From NCBI RefSeq assembly GCF_002865645.1, contig NW_020194519.1, forward strand, positions 927,542 to 991,541: a DNA stretch of 64,000 nucleotides, given 5' to 3'. The notes under the pieces were generated by a model, which was not told the DNA's origin, searched no databases, and was given only the letters and a program-made list of their open reading frames with translations. Source of the DNA: Hyaloscypha bicolor E (Eukaryota; Ascomycota; Leotiomycetes; Helotiales; Hyaloscyphaceae). This document shows, piece by piece, positions 21,417 to 30,605 of this stretch (position 1 is its first letter; each line of letters starts with the position of its first letter). The translations under genes and the position numbers were made by a program.

Positions 21417-23666
21417 ATGAAGCGTCATCATGAAGACGACCCAGGAGTCGACGTTCCTCTTCGGCGGTCCACCCGGTGCCGGACAACGGCCACCAAGTCT
21501 GGCACATCGACAACTCTTTGCAAATACTGCGCTTCATTCCGAATCCCTCGGAGAAGTTCAACACTCTATGAAGTCCATGAAATTATCTATACTCGCAGAG
21601 TCAGTGACATGGTCAAAGCTGCCAAACGGAGGAGCCCTTGTGACCTTTGTCGCTTCTTGACAAGCCACATGAGTTTGAAAATCTCGGAGGCTTGTGTCCA
21701 AAACAAGGTCGATATGATAGTTTCATTGCGCACAATCAATAATGCTAAATGGTCTGATTATTCCCGACCAACACGAGTGGGGCTCTCGCTTGGCAAGGGC
21801 CAGCCATCTCTAGTAGTGTACGACATTTGCAAACTCAAGAAAGAACCCACAGGTGACGGATTGGGTGTCTTCAACGGAAAACACCCCGAGCCTCATACCG
21901 GGATGCTTGTAACTAGCTATCTACCTCGGATAGTAAACTCTGATCCGCTCTCGGAAGCAACTGTCGGAGTGGTGAAGGATTGGCTTCTGTGTTGTCGCCG
22001 TCATTCCCCTTGTAAAGAACAGAAGTCACGACCGCTGCCCACACGAGTCATCGACGTTCGGACGGAGAATCCCAAGATCGTCGAAAGTGAGCGCTTAGTG
22101 GGGTCCTATGTTGCACTCAGCCATTGTTGGGGCTCAACTGAGGATACGTTCTCGACGACCACACAAAATATTACCGAGCGGAAGACCTTGGGTCTTGAAC
22201 TATCCCAATTACCCCTGAATTTCCGCGACGCCATATCTTTCACACGGCGCCTTGGGTACGAGTACCTTTGGATTGACAGTCTCTGTATAATACAGCAAGA
22301 CTTGCAGGACTGGAGGCATGAAGCAGGCCGGATGGCAGGATACTACGAGAGTGCAACTGTGACACTCGCCATCGCCGATGCTATAAACTGTCATGTTGGA
22401 TTCTTGGGCTCCCGTCGCCATCATTACTCGCCTCCAATTCCTGGTGAAGACGGCGAACTCTATGTCCTTCGACAGCCTCTACCAGGAGATGATGATCTCG
22501 ACCACAACTCGTGCATTGGCAAGCGTGCCTGGACACTGCAGGAACGTTTACTGTCACCACGAGTCATTCATTTTACCCAGAGCCAGGTGGTGTGGCATTG
22601 CAGGAACGCTCGATGGGCGGAAGGATATATTCGGGATCTTCGGAGCGATATAGTCTGGTGGGACAGTTGGAGCCACAAGATCGGGCGATGTATTCATCAA
22701 ACAGAACCCGCTGCCGTCAATCCAACACGCGACATCGAAAGAGCTGCGCAGGCTTGGTGCGGCTGTGTTTCTGAATTTTCTAACCGCCGCCTGACACGAG
22801 CTTCTGACAAGCTCGCTGCGATAGCAGGCTTGGCAGGTGCATTCAGCAGACCAGAACTCGGCCAATATATGGCCGGTCTTTGGGAGCACGATCTGTTCCG
22901 CGGCTTGGCATGGAACAGACTTGCCCCTGCGCGGCGGTCAATAATCGCCCAGAAGGCCGCAAGAACTCTAACTGCAAGGGAATACGATCCTCCTTTGAAG
23001 TACCGAGCCCCGAGCTGGAGCTGGGCAGCTGTGAATGGACCTCTTGAAGTCGACTCGTACCTGTTTAACCAGTACGTTTTCAAGCAAGCCGTTTTGGAAG
23101 AAGCCCGATATGAGATTGATCACTGGGAGAATTATTATGGGCCTTGCCTCGTCAACACTCACCTCCTCCACAATAGTGATAATCCGTACATCGATACCTT
23201 GGAAGGGTCTTTCATTGAAGTTTCTGGACACTGCCGAAAACTGTGGATTTCGACGGTCAAACTATCTCCAGAAGCCGATGGCCCAGATGGCCCCTTCATC
23301 AAAAATATTCTTCTCGATCAGGCTATGCCTGAGCAAATCTATGCCTATCTTAGCCAACCAGATCAGCTTGATCATGTATGGAAGGAACTGCTTATGTTCC
23401 AGATCAGCAAGGAAATTCGGGGTCGTCGACTTGTCTATGCGCTCCTTCTCGAGAAAATGCAGGATCCTGACAGCTTCAAACGGATCGGACTTGTGAAGCT
23501 GGCATGCTATAATCTCTGCAAAATCCCTGCAGCGCGGAAGTTGGATATTTCACCGGCATATCGGCATCCTATCCACCGACTTCGGTTTAATTGCAAGGAA
23601 GAGGACTACGACACGAAAGAGTGGCATAAAGATCGTTGGACGGAATGCACTCTGAAATTGTTCTAG
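21417..23666 (+). CDS. HET-domain protein (heterokaryon incompatibility, 749 aa)
   Basis: A single exon of 749 residues with the HET domain in the middle (about residues 225-375). HET proteins trigger cell death after fusion of incompatible hyphae and are often partners in fungal NLR-type systems. The three HET blocks are visible: YVALSHCWG, then YLWIDSLCIIQQDLQDWRHE, and a late RAWTLQERLLSPRVIHF. The N-terminal ~110 residues contain CKYCASF and CDLCRFL, a possible metal-binding Cys pair arrangement often found before HET domains. The C-terminal half has the usual SWSWAAVNG motif. The start is the first ATG in frame (21417), giving MKRHHEDD; upstream frame extends but lacks ATG. It faces a damaged membrane-protein gene. 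Confidence 0.9.
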   Translation: MKRHHEDDPGVDVPLRRSTRCRTTATKSGTSTTLCKYCASFRIPRRSSTLYEVHEIIYTRRVSDMVKAAKRRSPCDLCRFLTSHMSLKISEACVQNKVDMIVSLRTINNAKWSDYSRPTRVGLSLGKGQPSLVVYDICKLKKEPTGDGLGVFNGKHPEPHTGMLVTSYLPRIVNSDPLSEATVGVVKDWLLCCRRHSPCKEQKSRPLPTRVIDVRTENPKIVESERLVGSYVALSHCWGSTEDTFSTTTQNITERKTLGLELSQLPLNFRDAISFTRRLGYEYLWIDSLCIIQQDLQDWRHEAGRMAGYYESATVTLAIADAINCHVGFLGSRRHHYSPPIPGEDGELYVLRQPLPGDDDLDHNSCIGKRAWTLQERLLSPRVIHFTQSQVVWHCRNARWAEGYIRDLRSDIVWWDSWSHKIGRCIHQTEPAAVNPTRDIERAAQAWCGCVSEFSNRRLTRASDKLAAIAGLAGAFSRPELGQYMAGLWEHDLFRGLAWNRLAPARRSIIAQKAARTLTAREYDPPLKYRAPSWSWAAVNGPLEVDSYLFNQYVFKQAVLEEARYEIDHWENYYGPCLVNTHLLHNSDNPYIDTLEGSFIEVSGHCRKLWISTVKLSPEADGPDGPFIKNILLDQAMPEQIYAYLSQPDQLDHVWKELLMFQISKEIRGRRLVYALLLEKMQDPDSFKRIGLVKLACYNLCKIPAARKLDISPAYRHPIHRLRFNCKEEDYDTKEWHKDRWTECTLKLF

Positions 23667-24103
23667 ACAGAGATGGATCATTGTAATGAAGCGACTTGAT
23701 ATCCAACTGGTTAGACATTAGTTCTGCGGCCGCTACCGCCACCATCTACTCGGCAATGGTCTCGTTCTGAGGTGTTTAGTACTGCTGCATACTTTGCTGG
23801 ACTTGTAGGAGGTGAGTTTGCTTGCAATGTTTTATATTCTCTTATGGTTGATGCTTGTGCTCACATCAATGTTCAGAGGCTATCCCAGCACTAAAAGCAA
23901 CGAAAAGCTAGTCATGACGCCAGAAAAAATAGCCAGTACAAACACATTTCGAAAATAACACCTCTCACTTCTACGCCAGACTGCCACCAAAGAAGCCAAC
24001 GAGAGCAACAGAAGCTGGAAAGCACAACTGTTAGCATGGGGATCAAGCATCGGACAGAGAACTCACCTCCTGCCAGTCCAGCAAAATACGAAACAATGCT
24101 AAA
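23667..24103. other. 3' flank with an exon-like duplicate
   Basis: The plus strand at about 23776-23815 reads VFSTAAYFAGLVG followed by a GTGAG donor. The minus strand at about 24090-24055 reads FSIVSYFAGLAG and is also followed by GTGAG. The two blocks are inverted, imperfect copies of one another. The minus copy would be the 3' end of the membrane-protein gene beginning at 24989. Confidence 0.4.
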
Positions 24104-24989
24104 TCACGCTCCTACATTGCTGTGATGGGCTCCGAGATGGAATGAGCAAGGGATTACAAACGCCGTAGTGCAGGTGAGAAACAGGATGAAGGATATAGCC
24201 ACAATTACCAGGATTCTGCGTCGGGACCAACCCACAATGACCTCGATCGAGTACTGCCCTGCAGATGGAGCTGGTGGAGGATCTGACGGAGCGTCGTGGT
24301 TCCCATAGAGATCCGGTGGTTTCCTAATGACACCATTGAGGTTCTGCTGCAACCATTCACACCACGCCGTTTCCTCATTTGCATCAGGCCTTTTGACTAA
24401 GCCAAGCCAGTTATAATACGCGAAATACAGTTCGGCGACGAAGAACCTCAGATGTGATGGGGCTGGAAAAAGTCTTGGTAGCTTGAAATTTAGCACCCGT
24501 GCCGTTGTTCTGCCGAGCTCCAACATATGTCTCAAATAGTGGTAGTTTGGCCATTTTCATTATGTTAGTAAATAAGGAATTGAGGCTGGCTTTATCCTCA
24601 GAGCTATTATCAACTCGAACGTGTACCCGTCTTTTATGTCGCACTACCGAGATCAGCAACCTGTGGCCACGAGCTTTATGCGTAATGAACTACCTTATGC
24701 AACCAAAAGCTCGTCATTTCCCTCAAAATGGGGACCCTGAAAAGATGTCGTGTTCCACTATACAAGTGCGTTGACTTTGCTGGTCCATCTATATAGACCA
24801 TCACTTCTTCGAGAAGCCTTTCTTGGTCCCCAAGATTCCAAGCACGACATACTGTTGCTTTGGAAGCGGCTGCGGCTCGTTTGTCTCAATCGGCAATTCG
24901 GCATACAGATTTCTCGGACTGGCGTTACGAGGATCAGGGTGCATCGTTGAGCCTGCATCAGACTCGTCGCTGCTACCCAATTGAGCCAC
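24104..24989 (-). pseudogene. Damaged or mis-spliced membrane-protein gene opposite HET gene
   Basis: Three coding-looking blocks lie in order on the minus strand. The first (24989 to about 24840) starts MAQLGSSDESDAG and includes QYVVLGILGTKKGF. The second (about 24660-24520) gives RRVHVRVDNSSEDKASL. The third (about 24520-24104) gives PAPSHLRFFVAELYFAYYNW and one membrane helix, RRRILVIVAISFILFLTCTT, then a TGA at 24104-24106. Frame changes between blocks may be introns, but I could not find a fully consistent set. Beyond the TGA the same frame continues plausibly, so the stop may be premature. It resembles a fungal family of single-helix membrane proteins that I cannot name. Treat the structure as unresolved. 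Confidence 0.4.
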
Positions 24990-25543
24990 TAACCACGAAT
25001 TTTGTATATTGGCGCCACTGAAGTATTGCCAATGAATCGCATATGTTTATGTACGTACTCTGGCACACTTTGCAGTCAGTGTTGTGTCCGTATTCTTATC
25101 CAGGATGACCTACGTTTCACGAAACTCACCGAATGCCGAAAAAAGCTGCTTTTTCTGCTTGTGACTACCGAGGAAGTAATTTCTGACGCCCCTGGAGCTA
25201 CCCGAGAGGGATCCCATTGTTCGCAACATTGCCTCTTAGGTTCTGCTCGTCAGGCACTTGATACTCCCTTTCCCCAGTCCCATTTTCATTCAGCCTCTCC
25301 TCATTTCCGGGAACGCGTCTTGCTTCGTGTCCTGGAGACGGCAGCACTTGCAAGGTCATATATTTGAAAGGACAGAGGCAGGAAGCGGAATGATCGCACA
25401 TCTCGTCGAAACGCAAGAAACAATGATCAAACAATGCAAAGGGAAGTGAGATATTACAATATCGTACAATCTGTCTCAGCCGTTCAGAAGCTAGCCCAGC
25501 ACCAGAAGCAAGAAAAAGTCTCCAACACCCCAATGAACCGAAT
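24990..25543. other. Intergenic
   Basis: About 550 bp between the start of the damaged membrane-protein gene and the 3' end of the DUF7726-like gene. No supported gene; frames on both strands overlap and carry no family signature. Confidence 0.4.
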
Positions 25544-26443
25544 CTACCAACCCATAACAGGTTTACCGTACTCATCTTGATATACATCCGGTCCACCAAC
25601 AAGAGTAATGTACTCTATCCGATCAATGACCTTGCTCCGATCAACTCCCTCCTTTCTCCAGAACCTCAGATCACACCCATCCCAGACATCCTCCATAACC
25701 TCTCTATGCTCCGTCATCGGCTTCCCATCCCTCACCCTAATCTTCTCAAAGAAGACATAAGCACCATAATAAACACCGGTCGTGTTCCCCGCCATCGGGC
25801 CTCTCTTTGCCAAAAACTGCGTCACCGACCCCCCACTAATCTTCTTCTCCTCCTCTCCCCCAAATAACTTGCCAATCTCCCGCCCAAAAGCAGCTTTACT
25901 CATCCCGCTCTTCGAGAGATACTGATTGATCTTCCTCCTCACCTCCTCACAGCTATCGAAAACAGGGACCTCGCCCTCTTCCTCGCCTTCCAATATCAAG
26001 CCCTTGAAATCTTCCCCTTCTGCCTCTTTCTTCTTACTCTCCCCATCCCCTCCAGCCTTAACCTTCTTCTTCCGATTCTCCCCATTAAGTTCCCGCAGTT
26101 TGAAGAAGGCAAATGCGTTGCGGTAGACGCTTGAGCCTGCACCATCCATCGTGCCCGTCTTCTTCATGAACGAACTGTATGTGCTGCTACTCGCTCCAAT
26201 CGCCTTCTGGAACTCTCCGACTTTCATCTCTCCGCTATCGACAAACTGTTTGATCTTGTTCCGGACTGCGGTGCAGGAGATGGTGACGCTTTGGCAGATG
26301 TCATCGTCGATGTCGTATTTCGGCTTCTCGGTGGGGGCTTTGCGCTTGTTGGATGCAGGTTTGGAGAGGGTAGAGGCTGCGGGCGGAGCGATGATCGAAT
26401 TGCTAGTAATCACACCAAGAGGTGGGCGGTGTGGCGAAGCCAT
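25544..26443 (-). CDS. Protein with two DUF7726-like repeats (299 aa)
   Basis: A single exon of 299 residues with two copies of the same ~90-residue unit. The first (about residues 45-125) reads SCTAVRNKIKQFVDSGEMKV, GEFQKAIGASSSTYSSFMKK then GSSVYRNAFAFFKLRE. The second (about 170-250) reads SCEEVRRKINQYLSKSGMSK, AAFGREIGKL then NTTGVYYGAYVFFEKIR. The helix pattern (short helices, a Gly turn, 'S/T..F/Y...F' and 'Y..A..FF') resembles a helix-turn-helix, and fungal proteins of this kind are grouped as DUF7726; function is unknown. A Lys/Glu-rich linker joins the units. The start is the first ATG in frame (26443), MASPHRPPLG. Nuclear DNA binding is only inference. Confidence 0.8.
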   Translation of the reverse strand: MASPHRPPLGVITSNSIIAPPAASTLSKPASNKRKAPTEKPKYDIDDDICQSVTISCTAVRNKIKQFVDSGEMKVGEFQKAIGASSSTYSSFMKKTGTMDGAGSSVYRNAFAFFKLRELNGENRKKKVKAGGDGESKKKEAEGEDFKGLILEGEEEGEVPVFDSCEEVRRKINQYLSKSGMSKAAFGREIGKLFGGEEEKKISGGSVTQFLAKRGPMAGNTTGVYYGAYVFFEKIRVRDGKPMTEHREVMEDVWDGCDLRFWRKEGVDRSKVIDRIEYITLVGGPDVYQDEYGKPVMGW

Positions 26444-27383
26444 GATTGTATCGTTGATTTCTGATAATGGGTGCAAGTGTTGAGATTTTCAGGTCGAGTC
26501 GCGTTTGGGAGACGCGATCTCGCCAAGGCAGTTGAAGTAAATAAACACCCGAGTCAGGGTAGTTACATCACTAAATTTTAGCGTCTACGCCCCTAGAACA
26601 AGGCCTTGTCTCGCTTAAAGTACCACCTTTTCGCTTAATCAATTCGGGGGGCTCAAGAGACTTGCATTCCCAAGCAGTATATAATTCACTGTAAGGTTAT
26701 TTTCCGAACAAAAGCTGGCGCTATTGTCGAGGCCCTAAGCAATTTCCTAAAATAAACTTATCCTAGCTCTATCGCTAACGTCCTCTCCCAGAAAAACTCT
26801 CAATCTAGAGCAGCCGAGACTGACTTCCTTGTCTCGTGACCAGCTCTCATTAATTGCAAGACTAGACGGTTTCTGTCTTGCCTGGAAAAATGCAATAGCG
26901 AAGCAGCGCTAGACGGTAGCTGCAGATGCCCCTAGCTGCTTGCCCGCAAAGATACAAACACAGACTTTGAAGAAAAAACCAAAAAAACATGAAATCATGT
27001 CCCTGAAAACAAAAGAAAACAAAAGAAGTAAGTCAAATATCCTACTATTCCAATTTATAAACTAGGATTATGTAATAAAGGCCTCGATAGCTAACTTCTT
27101 TTTTATTATTTTTCTTTTCGAAAAGAATATACTCGGTATAAAAGTCGAGGCTAAAGCTTCTTCCTATATACTTGAGTATTATATAATAATCTTAATATAT
27201 TACGGAAAGGAGTATAAACTATATATATTATAACAAGGCCCTCCTATATCCGAAGCCTCGAGTAATAGTTCGCATCTAGGTATGCTAATTATTTGTGCTT
27301 CTAAATCTAGATTCAATACTATATAACTAAATAAGTCGTATATTATTAAAAGAGATAAGAGCTTTGAGTTTACTATAAACAGG
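26444..27383. other. Gene-poor, increasingly AT-rich region
   Basis: The first ~200 bp is the upstream region of the DUF7726-like gene. From about 27000 to 27350 the sequence becomes TA-rich with many TATA/ATAT steps, consistent with RIP-affected repeat DNA. No gene or intact repeat boundary is visible. Confidence 0.4.
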
Positions 27384-28420
27384 TTGGATCATGTTACTGC
27401 CAGGAAAGTTTCAAGCCTTCTATATCAAAATCTTGACAAAGAGTTCTCCTGGAACGACCCCGAGCTGGCTCGTATGCTATCTAGGGATGTAGTTGATCTA
27501 GATGCAGGGCAGCGCCATGTCAAACGCGCTGGGCCGCCATTAACGTGTGTTACTGGGTCTATGCCTGCTGCATGTGTAGTTGATTGGAACTTATTCGGAA
27601 ACGGAATCCAAACCAAGGAGCTCTATTGCCCTTTCCTCAGTGCATTGGCTGTGCCGGAGATGCCTCCATGGATGGCTGGACCATCGACAAGTTTACCATG
27701 AACTTCTTCTTGAGGACCAGAATCGTTCCAACGTCACAATTAAAAGAGATGTCTGTTTTCTACGCTCAGAGGCCATCGCCGGGTATGGTATCAATGGACT
27801 CTCCGAAGCAGCTCCGGTTTGGGCCAGCAGTAGCACTCGAAGTTTCGGACCCCCAAGCTCCTGAATTCCTATTTCTACAACAGGGTATGACGTTCCGACT
27901 GTGGTGGGCCGAGTCTGATCAAGGAAACTACTAGGTAATGTTCAATAATGCCCTTCCCAACGAAACGCTTGGAACTAGTTGAAGCCAATATACAATGCAG
28001 ATATAGCCTGGAAAGCGGCCGGAAATGTGTTTAACAACAAGGAGCCCTTTCAAGGTCCCATAAATACCTTCTTTTCCTATATGAGCCGGGTCATGGCTCT
28101 TTCGTGTTCAGGAACTTCTACGCTATGACAGATAATCAAATAATCTCCAGATAGTACAGCCTCTCTTTGAGTGCAATCTTCGTACTCCTCCGCGGGCTAA
28201 GTTAAAGCTAATCAAACCCGCAGTTGGTATCTGGCCGTTGCAAGAGTTCCCCGCTCTCCAACAGCAAGCTGAAAATGGGCTTGTCACACAAGCCATCGTG
28301 GTTCCCTTTGACCCCAATGGGGCTCCTTACGCGAAGACAAATACCAAAGCCAACTGGAGATATGCAAATCTCACACCAGGTGCAAAAGCATGGTATGTGC
28401 TTTTACCTTTCCCTTTAAAA
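27384..28420 (+). pseudogene. Broken gene of unknown family
   Basis: Strongly coding-looking blocks occur in changing frames. Block one (27384-27575) reads HVTARKVSSLLYQNLDKEFS. Block two (27584-27934) includes CIGCAGDASMDGWTIDKFTM and FLFLQQGMTFRLWWAESDQ then a stop. Block three (about 28165-28420) includes PAVGIWPLQEFPALQQQAEN and PNGAPYAKTNTKANWRYANL. A GT-AG intron at 27576-27640 would join blocks one and two in frame, but would remove a coding-like stretch (VDWNLFGNGIQTK). No set of introns joins block three without stops. I do not recognise the family. Likely a decayed gene beside the transposon island. Confidence 0.45.
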
Positions 28421-29361
28421 TCTAGTGTTTTTCTCAGCATCTAAAAATATACTGTCTCCCGATTTCTACCTTTTTATCACGCAGGCGATTATCAAAAACA
28501 AGACTAACATTTTCCGCGTTAAATCCCCAAGACACGGATAGCCATTTGCCGAAAGAGCGTCAACACTGCTCCTGAAGCCAGCCTCTCTTGACACCAACCA
28601 TTCGGCGTGTTTTTATCTAAAATCACTGCACATATATGATGCGCAAGTGATCGGATAGCGGCATATGAATATATATAACGAGAACCGGATAGGACAAAAC
28701 CTAGGCTGATCTCGATTACAATGACTCCCCCGACAATGAACACAATTGTATCTTGAGCATATTTACTTCTGCTCATCCTTAATCATTAGAAGTTTGTTCA
28801 ATTCCCTTGCTTCAATGGCGACGCTCTCTGTAGACGAACGTGGGGAGTGGCTTTCCTCGGTCGCTACAAATAGCATTACGTCGAAGCAAGGAGAGGGTGG
28901 CAAGTCAAATATTACAGAGGAACACAATCGTCACATCGAATGCGTGCAGCGTTGACCTACTGCTCTCGGTTCACCATTACAGCCTTTGTATCCAATGGAT
29001 CGATTCTACGTCTTCAGCTATTCGTTGCTGACACTTCATATTAGATAGTTGTAGAGCACAGCTTGTCCTCTTGCTTACTATCAAATTGAGCAGACCCGAT
29101 AGGATCTGAACAAGGAGGAGTTCATGATTAGCCTTGTAGTACAAATATGTGTACGAGAATATTAAGCTCAGGAGTTTTAATGGCCTGTTAGTGAGAAGCA
29201 CATTAAAGAGTCTTCTGTTCAGGCCAACTATCGACTTCGGCGTCCACTGTTTGTGCCGTTGCTAAGAGACAAACTCTCTATTCTTCGCTTATTATCATAG
29301 ATCCACCATTAGAGGCATATGTTTACAGATCCAAAAGGTGTTCTCATTATTTCCATGACCT
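28421..29361. other. Gene-poor region
   Basis: No supported gene. Around 29310-29390 one plus-strand frame reads CSHYFHDLCQLKEHQAVYY, which has the spacing of a degenerate zinc-finger unit, and may be a lost 5' exon of the next gene. Confidence 0.35.
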
Positions 29362-29829
29362 TTGCCAATTAAAAGAGCACCAAGCCGTGTACTATCGCTA
29401 GTTCCCTTGTTCTTTATGGATTGCCCTATCAGCTATGGGAGGAAATACGATCTAGATCGTCATCACCGATTTCAACACAAATTCGGCAAGGAAGCTTGTG
29501 CGAATGGGTGTGAATATGTTCAAAAACCTGATAAAATACAAAACCACTTGAAGGACTACCGCTTCGGCACAGGTATTTTCCACATCTAGTCACAGGAACT
29601 TAGCTGACGAAATAAAATAACAGAAGTCACAACCAGCACTAACGGCGACGAATCCACCAAATTTGACTACCTACTCGACGTCTCAAGTGGAGGTCTTTGG
29701 TTTCCCGATCTTGTTATCTTTAGTCAGGGCGTGAACGATAAGTCTGGGGCAAATATGGATGCTTCCGAAACTATACTATACTCGGATATGGTCGTGAGCT
29801 TTGATGGTCATATATCCTCTAATGATTGA
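29362..29829 (+). CDS. Small zinc-finger-like gene or gene remnant
   Basis: Two exons, 29362-29572 and 29624-29829, with a 51-bp intron (GTATTT donor, GCTGACG branch-like motif, AACAG acceptor) give 138 residues in frame. The first exon reads MDCPISYGRKYDLDRHHRFQ, close to the C-x-F-x-RKYDLxRH pattern of C2H2 fingers, then CANGCEYVQKPDKIQNHLKD, a second Cys/His unit. The second exon is acidic and unremarkable. The first Cys pair of the finger is not cleanly present and the N-terminus is hydrophobic. This is therefore likely the 3' end of a once longer zinc-finger gene, lying only ~100 bp from the transposon island. Function unknown. Confidence 0.45.
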
Positions 29830-29923
29830 ACAGAAAGCTGTGGATTGGATTATCCTACGAGTGTCTGCTTGATCGTCATCCTGAGGACATAGGCATATAT
29901 TCATATAAATCATTATCTAGATA

Positions 29924-29931
29924 TTGCTTGC
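29924..29931. repeat. 8-bp target-site duplication (left), hAT-like element
   Basis: TTGCTTGC directly precedes the CAGTGTGTCAAA terminus and recurs exactly at 38386-38393 after the opposite terminus. An 8-bp duplication is the hAT hallmark. Confidence 0.85.
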
Positions 29932-30302
29932 CAGTGTGTCAAAAAATAATTAAGGTAATTAATTATATTTAATTAAATCAAGTAAATAATTAATTATAAT
30001 TTGATTATTAACTTTCAAAAAAAAATTAATTATTAGAAAAATTATAATTAAATATAGTTAATTATTTCTAATTATCACGTGAAATCTATATAAAAGTTAT
30101 ATAAATAATAAATTCTCTTCTTTTTCTTTAAATAATATACGACTAAAGCATAAAGAGTATAAAGGTTAATTAATTTCCAAAGAAGAGAGAAAGAGAGCAA
30201 GGTAATATATATGTGAATTATTTGCTCTGGATATTACATAACCGTACTCCCGTAACTAGAGAAGTCAAAGCCCCTACTATAGTACTTATTTATAAAGATA
30301 AG

Positions 30303-30307
30303 TAAAG
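30303..30307. repeat. 5-bp target-site duplication (left), Gypsy element
   Basis: TAAAG precedes the left LTR and recurs at 38124-38128 after the right LTR, as expected for LTR-retrotransposon integration. Confidence 0.8.
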
Positions 30308-30605
30308 TGTGAGGTGTTTATTAGTAGGTAATAAGACAATAGAATGAATTAGTGAGTTGTGAAACCATAGTATTAAATTCAGTACAGAACTAATCTCTAT
30401 TCCTCCTATAAGGTCCAGAAAAGCCCCCTCTAAATAAGAGGCCCCGATAACATATATATAATTAGTGATTTATAAGCCTAATACTTATAATATAAATAGT
30501 AATTAGTTATAAAGTCAAAGGGCCTCTAATCTCCCTAATTAATACCTGTAATATCCGAGGTTTATTATATACTCTTAAGTTATATATAATCCTATATATA
30601 TTATA
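30308..30605 (-). repeat. 3' LTR of the Gypsy element (left copy)
   Basis: Begins TGTGAGGTGTTTATT on the plus strand. Its outer (left) half keeps G and C residues, while its inner half is converted towards A/T relative to the right copy (for example TCACGTGCGACC in the right copy is TTATATATAATC here). Confidence 0.9.

Noticed and set aside
25198..25602. 134-codon minus-strand frame overlapping the end of the DUF7726-like gene
   Set aside because: It overlaps a secure gene's 3' end in another frame and has no conserved content.
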